Below, in pieces: positions 16,183 through 26,620 of a DNA stretch of 64,000 bases. Positions within the stretch are counted from its first letter, which is position 1, and every line of letters starts with the position of its first letter. Source of the DNA: Paraburkholderia sp. UYCP14C (GTDB taxonomy: Bacteria > Pseudomonadota > Gammaproteobacteria > Burkholderiales > Burkholderiaceae); assembly GCF_004197395.1 (NCBI RefSeq), contig NZ_SELS01000010.1, positions 142,446 to 206,445 of the forward strand. Reading direction: 5' to 3'. Below the pieces are notes generated by a model. That model saw only the letters and a list, made by a program, of their open reading frames with translations, searched no databases and was not told the origin of the DNA. Made by a program: the position numbers and the translations under genes.

Positions 16183-16632
16183 ATGAGCCCGCGTATCGTC
16201 TCCTGCGGGATCGTGCTGCTCGATCCCGACGGACGCGTGCTGCTCGCGCACGCGACCGAAACGACGCACTGGGACATCCCGAAAGGACATGGCGAAGAGG
16301 GTGAGGTGCCCCACGTGACCGCGCTGCGCGAGCTGGTCGAGGAAACCGGCATCGCGCTCGAGGCCGATCGGCTGAAGGATCTCGGTCTGTTCGTCTACCG
16401 GCGCGACAAGGACCTGCATCTGTTCGCGGCGCGCGCGGGCGCCGGCGAGTTCGACCTGAGCAGGTGCACCTGCACGTCGCTGTTCCCGCGCCGCTCGGAC
16501 GGCACGCTGATCCCCGAAATGGACGCCTACCGCTGGGCGTCGATCGATGAAATCCCGCGCTATGCGAGCCATAGTCTGACGCGGCTCTTCGAGACGACGC
16601 TGTCGCTCGCGGAGCTGCACCGGTCGCTATAG
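16183..16632 (+). CDS. NUDIX hydrolase
   Basis: A 149-residue NUDIX protein that would hydrolyse a nucleoside diphosphate linked to another moiety. The Nudix box spans residues 35-57: G, then Glu at 41, then RELVEETGI ending at 57, which fits G-x5-E-x7-R-E-U-x-E-E-x-G-U exactly. PKGHGEEGEV is the usual entry. The later PRRSDGTLIPEMDAYRW segment is unlike Ap4A hydrolases of the RppH type but fits the bis(5'-nucleosyl)-tetraphosphatase-like group. Convergent with the solute-binding protein gene, separated by only 16 bp. Confidence 0.9.
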   Translation: MSPRIVSCGIVLLDPDGRVLLAHATETTHWDIPKGHGEEGEVPHVTALRELVEETGIALEADRLKDLGLFVYRRDKDLHLFAARAGAGEFDLSRCTCTSLFPRRSDGTLIPEMDAYRWASIDEIPRYASHSLTRLFETTLSLAELHRSL

Positions 16633-16648
16633 ACGGCGCGCGCCGTTC

Positions 16649-17629
16649 TCAATCGAGCGCGCGGTCGTTCGGATGCGCGAACAACGCGCGGTTCTGCTCC
16701 GACAGCGGGTAATTGACGTTGATGCCCTGCGGCGGAATCGGCTGCGTGAACCACTGCCGGTATAGACGCTCGGCGTCGCCGGACGTCTGCGAACGCGCGA
16801 TCACGCGATTCACGAGCGCGCGGAACGGCTCGTCGCCCTTGCGGAACATGCACGCATACACCTCGTAGCCGAGCGGCGTACCGGTCACGATGAAATCGTC
16901 GGGATGCGGGTCGGTCGCCTTGAAACCGTAGACGATCGGCTCGTCCATCACGAACGCCACCGCGCGACCGTCCTTCATCGCGTCGAAGGCCTCCTGATGA
17001 TCGCGCACGCTCATGATGCGCATGTTCAGTTGCTTCTCGCTATTAAGGCGGCGCAGCAGGCGTTCGTCGGACGTGGCCGCGGTCGTCACGACCGGCTTGC
17101 CGGCCAGATCGGAAAAATCGGTAATCCCGCTGTTCTTGCGCGTGATCATGCGCACCGCGTACTGGAAAAAGCTGTTCGAAAACGCGGCGACGTTTTCGCG
17201 CTCGACCGTGTGCGTGGTCGAGCCGCATTCGAGGTCGATCTGGTTGTTCATCAGCATCGGCGTGCGGTTCGACGACGTCACCGTGACTTCGTGAACCCGC
17301 AGTTGCGGCATGCCGAGTGTTTTGCGGATCTCGTCGACGATCTGCAGCGCGATCGTCTGCGAGTAGCCGACCGTGCGCGTGCCGTCGAAGTACGAGAACG
17401 GGATCGACGCTTCGCGCACGCCGAGCACGACCACGCCGTCGTCGTGGATCTTTCTCAGCGTGCCGGTCAGCTCGTCCGCGCGGGCGGGGCCGGCGAACGC
17501 GACCACGCCGCAGGCGGCCAGTGCCAGCAGCACGCGTTGCATGCCGCGCAGCAGACGCGGCATGTGGGGGCTCTGCGCGACGCGAAGCGTAACCTCAGAC
17601 CTTTCCCCGCGGCGGTCTGCAACCATCAT
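16649..17629 (-). CDS. Amino-acid-type ABC transporter substrate-binding protein (GltI-like)
   Basis: A periplasmic binding protein of the family-3 (glutamate/aspartate) class. The signal segment MQRVLLALAACGVVAFAGPA precedes RADELTGTLRKI. The lobe-1 pattern VVLGVREASIPFSYFDGTR is diagnostic, then MNNQIDLECGSTTHTVER, the site that holds the ligand carboxylate in GltI. GKPVVTTAATSDERLLRRLN and AFVMDEPIVYG follow. ATG 17629 has GGGAGG before it; a later ATG at 17563 directly before the signal peptide has no ribosome site. No permease or ATPase gene is adjacent, so it is an orphan binding protein. Confidence 0.88.
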   Translation of the reverse strand: MMVADRRGERSEVTLRVAQSPHMPRLLRGMQRVLLALAACGVVAFAGPARADELTGTLRKIHDDGVVVLGVREASIPFSYFDGTRTVGYSQTIALQIVDEIRKTLGMPQLRVHEVTVTSSNRTPMLMNNQIDLECGSTTHTVERENVAAFSNSFFQYAVRMITRKNSGITDFSDLAGKPVVTTAATSDERLLRRLNSEKQLNMRIMSVRDHQEAFDAMKDGRAVAFVMDEPIVYGFKATDPHPDDFIVTGTPLGYEVYACMFRKGDEPFRALVNRVIARSQTSGDAERLYRQWFTQPIPPQGINVNYPLSEQNRALFAHPNDRALD

Positions 17630-17733
17630 CGGACCTCCCGGACCGGCGCGCCCAGGCGAGCGCGCAGTGTGTGTCGATCGAACATCCTGCAAACCGGATG
17701 CGCCGGCAACGCCGGGCCGTCGCTGACGCGAGC

Positions 17734-19443
17734 TCAGGCCGGCTTGCCCCAACTGTCGCGCAGACTGACGATGCGGTTGAATACGGGCTTACCCGGCTTC
17801 GAATCGACGCGGTCGGCAACGAAGTAGCCATGGCGCTCGAACTGGTAGCGCTGCTCCGGCAGCGCATGGTGCGCGCCGGTTTCGAGGTAGGCCTGGACCA
17901 CGCGCTTCGAGTCCGGATTCAGCGCTTCGAGGAAGTCGCGCCCGCCGGCGTCCGGTTGCGGTTCCTTGAACAGCCGGTCGTAGATGCGCACTTCCGCCGG
18001 GCACGCGGCCGCCGCGCTGACCCAGTGGATGTTGCCCTTGACCTTGTAGTTGTTCGCGCCTTCGGTGCCCGATTTGCTGTCCGGGAAGTAGTTGCAATGC
18101 ACCGCGACGATATTGCCGTTCTCGTCCTTGTCCGCGTGCGTGCACTCGATCACGTAGCCGTAGCGCAGGCGTACCTTGTTGCCCGGGAACAGGCGGAAGT
18201 AGCCCTTCGGCGGCGTCTCCGTGAAGTCATCGCGCTCGATCCACAGCTCGCGCGAAATCGGGAACTCGCGCAGGCCCTGTTCCGGGTGATGCGGATGCAC
18301 CGGTGCGTGGCACGGCTCGGTGAGGCGTTCAGGGAAGTTGTCGATGATCAGCTTGACCGGATCGAGCACGGCGGCGATGCGCGGCGCCTTATCGTCCAGA
18401 TCGTCGCGCAGCGCGCCTTCGAACACGCTCATGTCGATCCACGAGTCGACCTTGGTCACGCCGATACGCTCGCAGAACAGCTGGATCGATTCGGGCGTGA
18501 AGCCACGCCGGCGCACGCCGACGATGGTCGGCATGCGCGGGTCGTCCCAGCCTTCCACATGGCCTTCGGTTACCAGTTGCAGCAGCTTGCGCTTGCTGGT
18601 GATCGCATAGGTCAGGTTCAGGCGCGAAAACTCGATTTGCTGCGGCAGCGGACGCTTGAAGATGCCGGCTTCGGCGAGCTCGTTGAGGATCCAGTCGTAC
18701 AACGGCCGATGGTCTTCGAACTCGAGCGTGCACAGCGAATGCGTGATGTTTTCCAGCGCGTCCGAGATGCAGTGCGTGTAGTCGTACATCGGGTACACGC
18801 ACCACGCGTCGCCGGTGCGGTAGTGATGCGCGAAGCGGATCCGGTAGATGACCGGGTCGCGCATGTTGAAGTTCGGCGACGCCATGTCGATCTTCGCGCG
18901 CAGCACGTGCTCGCCTTCCTTGAACTCGCCCGCCTTCATGCGGCGGAACAGGTCGAGGTTTTCCTCGGCCGAACGCTCGCGGAAACGCGACGGCGTGCCG
19001 ACTTCGGTGGCCGAGCCGCGGTTCGCGCGGATTTCCTCGGCCGACTGGCTGTCCACGTACGCCTTGCCGCGCTGGATCAGCAGCTCCGCGAACTCGTACA
19101 GCTTGTCGTAGTAGTCGCTCGCGTAGTACAGATGCTCGGTGCGGTTCTTTTCCCATTCGAAGCCGAGCCAGCGCACCGAGTCGATGATCGACTCGACGTA
19201 CTCGACGCTTTCCTTCTCCGGATTGGTGTCGTCGAAGCGCAGATGGCACACGCCGCCGTAGCTGCGCGCGACGCCGAAGTTCAGGCAGATGCTTTTCGCG
19301 TGACCGATGTGCAGATAGCCGTTCGGCTCCGGCGGGAAGCGCGTTTCGACGCGCTGGCTCCATTTGCCGGTGCGGTTGTCGTCGTCGATGATGTTGCGGA
19401 TGAAATTGGATGCCGCGGGCGCGTCGTTGCGTTCGGTATTCAT
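17734..19443 (-). CDS. glnS: Glutaminyl-tRNA synthetase
   Basis: Class Ic synthetase charging tRNA-Gln. The HIGH motif appears in FPPEPNGYLHIGHAKSICLN (about residues 41-60) and the KMSKS equivalent in AITSKRKLLQLV (about 275-286). RFDDTNPEKE is the conserved adenylate-side motif, and the C-terminal beta-barrel anticodon domain starts near 350. Length (569) is normal for proteobacterial GlnRS. It is divergent from ggt. Confidence 0.98.
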   Translation of the reverse strand: MNTERNDAPAASNFIRNIIDDDNRTGKWSQRVETRFPPEPNGYLHIGHAKSICLNFGVARSYGGVCHLRFDDTNPEKESVEYVESIIDSVRWLGFEWEKNRTEHLYYASDYYDKLYEFAELLIQRGKAYVDSQSAEEIRANRGSATEVGTPSRFRERSAEENLDLFRRMKAGEFKEGEHVLRAKIDMASPNFNMRDPVIYRIRFAHHYRTGDAWCVYPMYDYTHCISDALENITHSLCTLEFEDHRPLYDWILNELAEAGIFKRPLPQQIEFSRLNLTYAITSKRKLLQLVTEGHVEGWDDPRMPTIVGVRRRGFTPESIQLFCERIGVTKVDSWIDMSVFEGALRDDLDDKAPRIAAVLDPVKLIIDNFPERLTEPCHAPVHPHHPEQGLREFPISRELWIERDDFTETPPKGYFRLFPGNKVRLRYGYVIECTHADKDENGNIVAVHCNYFPDSKSGTEGANNYKVKGNIHWVSAAAACPAEVRIYDRLFKEPQPDAGGRDFLEALNPDSKRVVQAYLETGAHHALPEQRYQFERHGYFVADRVDSKPGKPVFNRIVSLRDSWGKPA

Positions 19444-19793
19444 GCGAGAAGATGAGAGTCCGTTGGGGCGCGCGATGCGCCCGCTTAGCCGTCAATTCTA
19501 CCTGACGAGGCGGTTCGCGGCAGGCGCTTGCGGCGCGCAGCCAACGGCGGGGCGGGTTTGGGCGCGGATGCCGGCGTCGGACGAGCAGGCGCGCGGGGCT
19601 GTAACAGGAGGTAAAACGGGTTGGCGACGCGCGACGCAGCGACTTAGGATGCGCTGCTGCGCGAGTCCCACGCGCCTGCGCTGGGCCTTCGCGCGGGCGG
19701 GCCTGCCCGAGCCGCCCACGCCGTCCTTCATCTTCTTGCACGAGGCTCTGTTGCTCGTGCGTCATGCTCGCCTCGTTGCCGGAGTTTTCACGG
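19444..19793. other. Divergent glnS-ggt intergenic region
   Basis: About 350 bp carrying the promoters of glnS and ggt. GC-rich frames cross it but none has a start context or protein-like composition. I see no clear hexamer pair, hairpin or repeat. Confidence 0.4.
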
Positions 19794-21599
19794 ATGTCCG
19801 TCCCGACGCACGGCGCGTTCCGCGCGCCTTTCGCCTGCGCTTCGGCTAATGCCCGTTGTTCCTGCCGTACCCGTCGCGTGCTGGCTTCGGCCTGGTTTGC
19901 CGCGCTCGCGGTGAGCGTGGCCGCGCCGCTGTCCGCCGCCGCGAAAACGCCCGCGCCGAAGCCGGCGCTCGATGCGTCGGCAGTCGCCGCGCCGGATCGC
20001 TACAGCGCCGACACTGCGCAGCAGATCTTCGCCGCAGGCGGCAACGCGGTCGATGCCGCGGTCGCGATGGCCTTCACGCTCGCCGTTACACGGCCCGATG
20101 CTGGCAACCTCGGCGGCGGCGGTTTCATGACGCTATTGGTCGACGGCAAGCCGTATTTTCTCGACTATCGCGAGCGCGCGCCGCAGCGGGCGACCCGCGA
20201 CATGTACCTCGACGACAAAGGCAACGTGGTGCCGGGCATGAGCACGATTGGTCATCGCGCGGTGGCCGTGCCGGGCACCGTCGATGGCATGTGGGAAGCG
20301 CAGCGGCGCTTCGGCAAGCTCAAATGGAAGCAGGTGCTGGCACCCGCGATCCATTACGCGACCGATGGCTTCCAGGCCGATGCGCGGCTGCAGCAGCGGC
20401 GCGACGCGGCCGCGAAGAGTTTCGCCGGCAAGACCAATTTCGACGCGTATTTCTCGAGCCTGAAGGCGGGCGCGACGCTGCGCCAGCCGGAACTCGCGCA
20501 GACGCTCGGGCGGATCGCGAGCGACGGCGGCCGCGAGTTCTACGAGGGCCGCACCGCCCAGATGATCGCCGCGCAGATGTACGGCCACGGCCTGATCACC
20601 AGCCAGGATCTGAGCCAGTACAAGGCGCTGTGGCGCGAGCCGCTCGTCGCCGACTGGCATGGCTACCGCGTGATCACTGCGCCGCCGCCGGGCTCGGGCG
20701 GCATCGGGTTGATCCAGATGCTGAAGATGAGGGCCGATCTGCAGCCGGCGTTCGACGGTCTCGCGCTAAATTCGGCGCCGTACATCCATCTGATCGCGCA
20801 GATCGAGGATCGGGTGTTCGCGGACCGGCAGAGCCATATCGGCGACCCGGACGCGGCGCCGGTGCCGGTCGCGAAGCTGATCGGCGACGCCTACCTCGCG
20901 CAGCGCGCAGCCGAAGTCAAAGCCGCCGAAGCGCCGGTCACGGAGCAGGTGAAGCCCGCTGTCGACAGCGCCGCATCGGCGGAGAAGGCGCAAACCACGC
21001 ATTTCTCGGTGGTCGACAAGTGGGGCAACGCGGTATCGAACACCTACACACTGAACGGCGATTTCGGCTCAGGCGTGGTGGTGGACGGCGGCGGGTTTCT
21101 GCTGAACGATGCGATGGACGATTTCGTGACCAGGCCGGCCAGCGCCGGCGCGACGGGCGCGTCGGGCGCGGCCTCGACACCAGGCGCCCCTGATGCCGAG
21201 CCGAACACGATCGCGCCGGGCCGCCGCCCAATTGCGTCGATGACGCCCACACTGCTGCTGAAGGACGGCAAGATCGCACTCGCGATCGGCACGCCGGGCG
21301 GCTCGCGGATCCTGACGACGATCTTCCAGGTCATGACGAATCTGTACGACTTCGACATGCCGCCGACGGACGCGCTCGCCGCGATGCGTTTCCATCATCA
21401 GTTGCTGCCGCAAAAGACGATCTACTTCGAGCCATACCATCCCGCGCCGGATGAGCTCGCCGCGCAGCTGAAGGCGCTCGGCTACACGGTCGAGCAGCAG
21501 TCGTTCAACGGCGACGTGCAGATGATCCGCGTGGACGGCACGACACCCGAGCCCGAGAGCGATCCCCGTGGTGGCGGCGTGGCACGCGTGATACGGTAG
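19794..21599 (+). CDS. ggt: Gamma-glutamyltransferase
   Basis: A periplasmic N-terminal nucleophile hydrolase that transfers or hydrolyses the gamma-glutamyl group of glutathione and relatives. After a signal region (RVLASAWFAALAVSVAAPLS), the family start SADTAQQIFAAGGNAVDAAV and GNLGGGGFM appear. The autocleavage site lies at TTHFSVVDKWGNAVS, with the first Thr (about residue 401) as the expected nucleophile and N-terminus of the small subunit. RRPIASMTPTLLL and the oxyanion GTPGGSRI follow. The protein is 601 residues from ATG 19794, which has GGAG upstream. An in-frame ATG at 19764 is less likely. Confidence 0.95.
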   Translation: MSVPTHGAFRAPFACASANARCSCRTRRVLASAWFAALAVSVAAPLSAAAKTPAPKPALDASAVAAPDRYSADTAQQIFAAGGNAVDAAVAMAFTLAVTRPDAGNLGGGGFMTLLVDGKPYFLDYRERAPQRATRDMYLDDKGNVVPGMSTIGHRAVAVPGTVDGMWEAQRRFGKLKWKQVLAPAIHYATDGFQADARLQQRRDAAAKSFAGKTNFDAYFSSLKAGATLRQPELAQTLGRIASDGGREFYEGRTAQMIAAQMYGHGLITSQDLSQYKALWREPLVADWHGYRVITAPPPGSGGIGLIQMLKMRADLQPAFDGLALNSAPYIHLIAQIEDRVFADRQSHIGDPDAAPVPVAKLIGDAYLAQRAAEVKAAEAPVTEQVKPAVDSAASAEKAQTTHFSVVDKWGNAVSNTYTLNGDFGSGVVVDGGGFLLNDAMDDFVTRPASAGATGASGAASTPGAPDAEPNTIAPGRRPIASMTPTLLLKDGKIALAIGTPGGSRILTTIFQVMTNLYDFDMPPTDALAAMRFHHQLLPQKTIYFEPYHPAPDELAAQLKALGYTVEQQSFNGDVQMIRVDGTTPEPESDPRGGGVARVIR

Positions 21600-21654
21600 A
21601 CGGCCCGCCGCGCTATCGCGCGAGCGGTCGATAAGCCGAACACGGGGAAGCACG

Positions 21655-22215
21655 ATGAACGAACAACAACCAACCACACTCGTACTGCCGGGCTATCTTG
21701 GCTCCGGTCCTGGCCACTGGCAAACGCGCTGGGAAGCGCTCGATCCCGCGTTCGTTCGCGTGCGGATGCCGGACTGGGACCACCCTTCGCGCGACGCCTG
21801 GTGCCGCACGCTCGCCGCCGCCGTTGACGCTGCGGATGCGCCGGTGTTGTTCGCGGCTCACAGTCTCGGCTGTCTGACCACGGCGTTCTGGGCCTCGCAG
21901 TACGCGAGCGCGGCGCAGCTCGCGAAGGTGGCCGGCGCTCTGCTGGTCGCCTTGCCCGATCCGGCCGAAGCGCTTTTCCCGCAAGACGCGACCGGCTTTG
22001 CGCCGGTGCCGCTCACCCGCCTGCCGTTTGCGACGATCGTCGTGGCGAGCCGCGACGATCCGTATGGCGGCGTGCCGTTCTCGCAAACCTGCGCAGACGC
22101 GTGGGGCAGCCGCTGGATCGGGATCGGCGCGCGCGGCCACATCAATGCCGACAGCGGCCTCGGCGATTGGGACGAGGGGCGGGGCTGGCTGGCTTCGCTA
22201 GCGGCGGGGCGCTGA
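21655..22215 (+). CDS. RBBP9/YdeN-type serine hydrolase
   Basis: A compact alpha/beta hydrolase of 186 residues, the usual size of the RBBP9/YdeN family. LVLPGYLGSGPGHWQTRWE starts the fold, the nucleophile Ser is in FAAHSLGCLTTAFW (about residues 62-75), the Asp in ASRDDPYG (about 128-135) and the His in ARGHINADSGLGDW (about 155). The substrate is unknown; relatives act as small esterases. It follows ggt by 55 bp on the same strand and may be co-transcribed. Confidence 0.88.
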   Translation: MNEQQPTTLVLPGYLGSGPGHWQTRWEALDPAFVRVRMPDWDHPSRDAWCRTLAAAVDAADAPVLFAAHSLGCLTTAFWASQYASAAQLAKVAGALLVALPDPAEALFPQDATGFAPVPLTRLPFATIVVASRDDPYGGVPFSQTCADAWGSRWIGIGARGHINADSGLGDWDEGRGWLASLAAGR

Positions 22216-22294
22216 AGCATCTTGCGCATCGCGCACGCCGAGCTTACGTCTCAGCCTGCGCCAGCCGCCTCAGTTGCTCTAGCCGCCGCACCGA

Positions 22295-23515
22295 TCAGAT
22301 CACCGCCTTCCTCTTCAACTCCGCAATCGTCCGCGCGTCGTATCCGAGCACGTCGCTCAGCACGCGCTCGGTATGCTCGCCGAGCAGCGGCGGATGGCTC
22401 AGCGCCTGCGGCGGCGTGCCGGTCATGTTGATCGGATTGCGCACGAGCTTGACCGTGCCGCCTGACGGATGCGGCAGTTCCACCTGCAGACCGCGCGCGA
22501 CCACCTGCTCGTTGTCGAACACTTCGTCGAGGTTGTTGATCGGCCCGCAAGGCACGCCGGCCGCTTCGAGCGCCGCGATCCATTGCTGCTTTCCCTGCAG
22601 ACGCACCATCTCCGCGAGCATCGGCACCAGCAGTTCGCGGTTGCGCACGCGCGCGGGGTTGGTCGCGAAACGGTCGTCGTCGGCGAGCTCCGGGCGGCCG
22701 CCCGCCTCGACGAACTTGCGGAACTGCCCGTCGTTGCCGACCGCGACGATGATCCAGCCGTCGCTCGTCTGGAAGGTCTGGTAGGGCACGATGTTCGGGT
22801 GCGCATTGCCCCAGCGCACCGGCGGCTGGCCGCTCGCGAGGTAGTTCGAGTTCATGTTGGCGAGCATCGCGACCTGCACGTCTAGCAGCGCCATGTCGAT
22901 GTATTGGCCTTCGCCCGTGCGGTCGCGGTGCGTGAGCGCGGTCAGCACGGCGATCGTCGAGTACATGCCGGTCATCAAATCGGCGATCGCGACGCCGGCC
23001 TTCTGCGGACCGCCCCCCGGCTGGCCGTCGCGCTCGCCGGTAATGCTCATGAAGCCGCCGATACCCTGCACGATGAAGTCGTAGCCGGCGCGCTGCGCAT
23101 ACGGTCCGGTCTGCCCGAAGCCCGTGACCGAGCAGTAGATCAGGTCGGGCTTCACCGCTTTGAGCGATTCGTAGTCGAGGCCGTACTTCTTCAACTGGCC
23201 GACTTTGTAGTTCTCGAGCACGACGTCGCTTTGCGCGGCCAGTTCGCGCACGATCCGCTGGCCCTCGGGCGATGCGATGTCGAGCGTGACCGAGCGCTTG
23301 TTGCGGTTCGCCGCGAGATAGTAGGCGGCTTCGCGCGTGTCCGCGCCGTCCGGCGTTTTCAGATACGGAGGCCCCCAGTGGCGCGTGTCGTCGCCGACCT
23401 CGGGGCGTTCGATCTTGATGACGTCGGCGCCGAAATCGGCGAGCGTCTGTGCGCACCACGGACCGGCGAGCACGCGGGTGAGATCCAGCACTCGGATGTG
23501 ACTGAGAGCGCCCAT
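22295..23515 (-). CDS. Class III CoA-transferase (CaiB/BaiF family)
   Basis: This enzyme moves CoA between two carboxylic acids through an aspartyl-CoA thioester. The start MGALSHIRVLDLTRVLAGPW is typical, followed by LADFGADVIKIERPEVGDD. The expected catalytic Asp is in VAIADLMTGMYS (about residue 169), then GEGQYIDMALLD. Length is 406 residues from ATG 23515; an AGGAGA lies 14 bp upstream, and a longer in-frame start at 23593 is less likely. There is no partner gene to indicate the substrate acid. Succinyl-CoA:dicarboxylate or glutarate transferases are the closest in pattern, but that is only a guess. Confidence 0.9.
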   Translation of the reverse strand: MGALSHIRVLDLTRVLAGPWCAQTLADFGADVIKIERPEVGDDTRHWGPPYLKTPDGADTREAAYYLAANRNKRSVTLDIASPEGQRIVRELAAQSDVVLENYKVGQLKKYGLDYESLKAVKPDLIYCSVTGFGQTGPYAQRAGYDFIVQGIGGFMSITGERDGQPGGGPQKAGVAIADLMTGMYSTIAVLTALTHRDRTGEGQYIDMALLDVQVAMLANMNSNYLASGQPPVRWGNAHPNIVPYQTFQTSDGWIIVAVGNDGQFRKFVEAGGRPELADDDRFATNPARVRNRELLVPMLAEMVRLQGKQQWIAALEAAGVPCGPINNLDEVFDNEQVVARGLQVELPHPSGGTVKLVRNPINMTGTPPQALSHPPLLGEHTERVLSDVLGYDARTIAELKRKAVI

Positions 23516-23835
23516 ATTCTTCAATGTCTCCTGATGGTTGCAGGCCGCGCGAGCTGCCATGCGTTGTTTCGCGCGAAGTTTGCTGGAAGTCATCTTAAGC
23601 GATTCCCGTTCGAGGGCGCAGTCAGCCGAACGTCATAGCGCCTTTCGGACGCGGGGACACGCGGCTGTCGCATCGGGCGCATGCCGTGCTGGCCGGATGG
23701 CCAGCACGGCTGCGCGCAGTGCCGCGCGCGCTTGCCGATCCCGTATAATCAGTCGTTTAAAGAAACAGACAGTTGGCGCCTCCCACCGGCCGCCAGTCTC
23801 CGTCAGGAACCGTCAGGACCCGTCCCCCGCACGCT
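23516..23835. other. Divergent CoA-transferase / alaS intergenic region
   Basis: About 320 bp with no gene. It contains the alaS -10 described separately. I see no repeat or structured RNA. Confidence 0.4.
23744..23749 (+). promoter_or_regulatory. Putative -10 box of alaS
   Basis: A perfect TATAAT lies 87 bp upstream of the alaS ATG. The -35 region at the right distance is GC-rich and a poor match, so activation or an extended contact may be needed. Confidence 0.45.
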
Positions 23836-26460
23836 ATGAAAGCCGCTGAAATCCGCGAGAAATTCCTCAAGTTCTTCGAATCGAAGGGCCATACGATCGT
23901 CCGTTCGTCGAGCCTCGTGCCCGGCAACGACCCGACTCTGCTCTTCACCAATTCGGGGATGGTGCAGTTCAAAGATGTGTTCCTCGGCGCGGAATCGCGT
24001 CCGTATGCGCGCGCCACGACCGCGCAGCGCAGCGTGCGTGCCGGCGGCAAGCACAACGACCTCGAGAACGTCGGCTACACCGCGCGTCACCACACGTTCT
24101 TCGAGATGCTCGGCAATTTCTCGTTCGGCGACTACTTCAAGCGCGATGCGATCCACTACGCGTGGGAACTGCTGACCGGGGTCTACCAGCTGCCGAAGGA
24201 AAAGCTCTGGGTCACCGTCTACCAGGAAGACGACGAAGCGCACGACATCTGGGCGAAGGAAGTAGGCGTGCCGGTCGAGCGCATCATCCGCATCGGCGAC
24301 AACAAGGGCGCGCGCTACGCGTCGGACAACTTCTGGCAGATGGCTGACGTCGGCCCGTGCGGCCCGTGCTCCGAAATCTTCTACGACCATGGTCCTGAAG
24401 TGTGGGGCGGCCCGCCGGGATCGCCCGAGGAAGACGGCGACCGCTACATCGAGATCTGGAACCTCGTGTTCATGCAGTTCAGCCGCGACGCGCAGGGCAA
24501 CATGACGCCGCTGCCCAAGCAATGCGTGGACACCGGCATGGGCCTCGAGCGTATCGCGGCGGTGCTGCAGCACGTGCACAGCAACTACGAGATCGACCTG
24601 TTCCAGGCGCTGATTCAAGCCGCCGGCCGCGAAACCGGCGTGACCGATCTCGGCAACAACTCGCTGAAGGTGATCGCCGATCACATCCGCGCGTGCTCGT
24701 TCCTGATCGTCGACGGCGTGATTCCGGGCAACGAAGGCCGCGGCTACGTGCTGCGCCGTATCGTGCGCCGCGCGATCCGCCACGGCTACAAGCTTGGCAA
24801 GAAGGGTTCGTTCTTCCATCGCCTCGTGGCCGACCTCGTCGCGCAGATGGGCGAAGCCTATCCGGAACTGGCGCAGGCCGAACAGCGCGTGACCGACGTG
24901 CTGCGTCAGGAAGAAGAGCGCTTCTTCGAGACGATCGAGCACGGCATGTCGATTCTCGAAGCCGCATTGGCCGATCTCGACGCGAAGGGTGGCAAGACCC
25001 TCGACGGCGAACTCGCGTTCAAGCTGCACGACACCTACGGCTTCCCGCTCGACCTGACCGCGGACGTTTGCCGCGAGCGCGAAGTGACGGTCGACGAAGC
25101 CGCGTTCGACGACGCGATGGCGCGTCAGCGCGAGCAGGCGCGCGCGGCGGGCAAGTTCAAGATGGCGCAGGGCCTCGAATACTCGGGCGCGAAGACCACG
25201 TTCCACGGCTACGAAGAAATCGTCTTCGACGACGCGAAGGTCATCGCGCTGTACGTCGATGGCGCATCGGTGCAGCAGGCGCAGGCCGGCCAGCAGGCGG
25301 TCGTCGTGCTCGATCACACGCCGTTCTACGCGGAGTCGGGCGGCCAGGTCGGCGACCAGGGCGTGCTCGCGAACGCCAGCACGCGCTTTGCGGTCGCCGA
25401 TACGCTGAAGGTGCAGGCCGACGTGGTCGGCCATCACGGCACGATCGAGCAGGGCACGCTGAAGGTCGGCGACGTCGTGAAGGCGGAAATCGACGCGGTG
25501 CGCCGCGCCCGCACGGCGCGCAACCACTCGGCCACGCACCTGATGCACAAGGCGCTGCGCGAAGTGCTCGGTTCGCACGTGCAGCAGAAGGGCTCGCTCG
25601 TCGACGCTGACAAGACCCGCTTCGACTTCGCGCACAACGCGCCGATGACGGACGAACAGATCCGCCAGGTCGAGGCGATCGTCAACGCCGAAGTGCTCGC
25701 GAATGCACCCGGTATCGTGCGCGTGATGTCGTACGACGATGCGGTGAAGGGCGGCGCAATGGCGTTGTTCGGCGAAAAGTACGGCGACGAAGTGCGCGTG
25801 CTCGACCTCGGCTTCTCGCGCGAGCTGTGTGGCGGTACGCACGTGAATCGCTCGGGTGACATCGGTTTCTTCAAGATCGTGATGGAAGGCGGCGTTGCGG
25901 CGGGTATCCGTCGCGTCGAAGCGATTACGGGCGACAACGCGGTGCGCTACGTGCAGGAGCTCGAAGCGCGCGTCAACGCGGCCGCGGCCGTGCTGAAGGC
26001 GCAACCGGCGGAACTCACGCAGCGCATCGGCCAGGTGCAGGACCAGGTGAAGGCGCTCGAGAAGGAACTGAGCGCACTGAAGTCGAAGATGGCGTCGAGC
26101 CAGGGCGACGAACTCGCGGGCCAGGCGATCGAAGTCGGCGGCGTGCACGTGCTCGCGGCGACACTCGAAGGCGCGGACGTGAAGACGCTGCGCGAAACGG
26201 TCGACAAGTTGAAGGACAAGCTGAAGAGCGCGGCGATCGTGCTCGCGTCGGTCGAAGGCGGCAAGGTCAGCCTCATCGCCGGTGTGACCGCCGACGCCAG
26301 CAAGAAGGTCAAGGCGGGCGAACTGGTCAACTTCGTGGCCCAGCAGGTGGGCGGCAAGGGCGGTGGCCGTCCGGACATGGCGCAGGCTGGCGGTACCGAG
26401 CCGGCCAACCTGCCGGCGGCGCTCGCGGGCGTCAAGGGCTGGGTCGAAGGGCAGCTTTGA
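23836..26460 (+). CDS. alaS: Alanyl-tRNA synthetase
   Basis: An 874-residue class II synthetase with the full domain order. The catalytic core runs from [19 protein letters not shown], with motif 2 [17 protein letters not shown] and [10 protein letters not shown] (motif 3). The editing domain carries the zinc ligands [11 protein letters not shown] and [13 protein letters not shown]. The C-terminal oligomerisation (C-Ala) domain ends at [15 protein letters not shown] 23836 opens the standard N-terminus; upstream codons in frame are not protein-like. A strong terminator follows. Confidence 0.98.
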   Translation: MKAAEIREKFLKFFESKGHTIVRSSSLVPGNDPTLLFTNSGMVQFKDVFLGAESRPYARATTAQRSVRAGGKHNDLENVGYTARHHTFFEMLGNFSFGDYFKRDAIHYAWELLTGVYQLPKEKLWVTVYQEDDEAHDIWAKEVGVPVERIIRIGDNKGARYASDNFWQMADVGPCGPCSEIFYDHGPEVWGGPPGSPEEDGDRYIEIWNLVFMQFSRDAQGNMTPLPKQCVDTGMGLERIAAVLQHVHSNYEIDLFQALIQAAGRETGVTDLGNNSLKVIADHIRACSFLIVDGVIPGNEGRGYVLRRIVRRAIRHGYKLGKKGSFFHRLVADLVAQMGEAYPELAQAEQRVTDVLRQEEERFFETIEHGMSILEAALADLDAKGGKTLDGELAFKLHDTYGFPLDLTADVCREREVTVDEAAFDDAMARQREQARAAGKFKMAQGLEYSGAKTTFHGYEEIVFDDAKVIALYVDGASVQQAQAGQQAVVVLDHTPFYAESGGQVGDQGVLANASTRFAVADTLKVQADVVGHHGTIEQGTLKVGDVVKAEIDAVRRARTARNHSATHLMHKALREVLGSHVQQKGSLVDADKTRFDFAHNAPMTDEQIRQVEAIVNAEVLANAPGIVRVMSYDDAVKGGAMALFGEKYGDEVRVLDLGFSRELCGGTHVNRSGDIGFFKIVMEGGVAAGIRRVEAITGDNAVRYVQELEARVNAAAAVLKAQPAELTQRIGQVQDQVKALEKELSALKSKMASSQGDELAGQAIEVGGVHVLAATLEGADVKTLRETVDKLKDKLKSAAIVLASVEGGKVSLIAGVTADASKKVKAGELVNFVAQQVGGKGGGRPDMAQAGGTEPANLPAALAGVKGWVEGQL

Positions 26461-26512
26461 TTGTGATGTTCCGTTGAGTCCGGCTTGACCAAAAGTCGAG
26501 CTGGGTTCGACA

Positions 26513-26567
26513 AAGGGGCCACGCGGCGCGCCAGCAGGATTGGCGCGTTGCGTGGCCCCTTCGTTTT
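26513..26567 (+). terminator. Terminator of alaS
   Basis: AAGGGGCCACGC pairs with GCGTGGCCCCTT, with an inner GGCGCGCCA/TGGCGCG pairing, followed by CGTTTTT. Because AAA precedes the stem, it may also stop the convergent LysR transcript. Confidence 0.85.
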
Positions 26568-26620
26568 TGCGGAAGCCGATCGGGTCGCGTCGAGCCCGAT
26601 CGCCGGCCCGGCTTCAACGA

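Noticed and set aside
17671-19455. Long plus-strand frame opposite glnS (594 codons)
   Set aside because: It is the antisense shadow of the codon-biased glnS gene; the sequence is repetitive in Arg, Val, Asp and Ala with no domain.
23803-26148. 781-codon frame antisense to alaS
   Set aside because: Antisense shadow of a high-GC gene; no domain and no start context.
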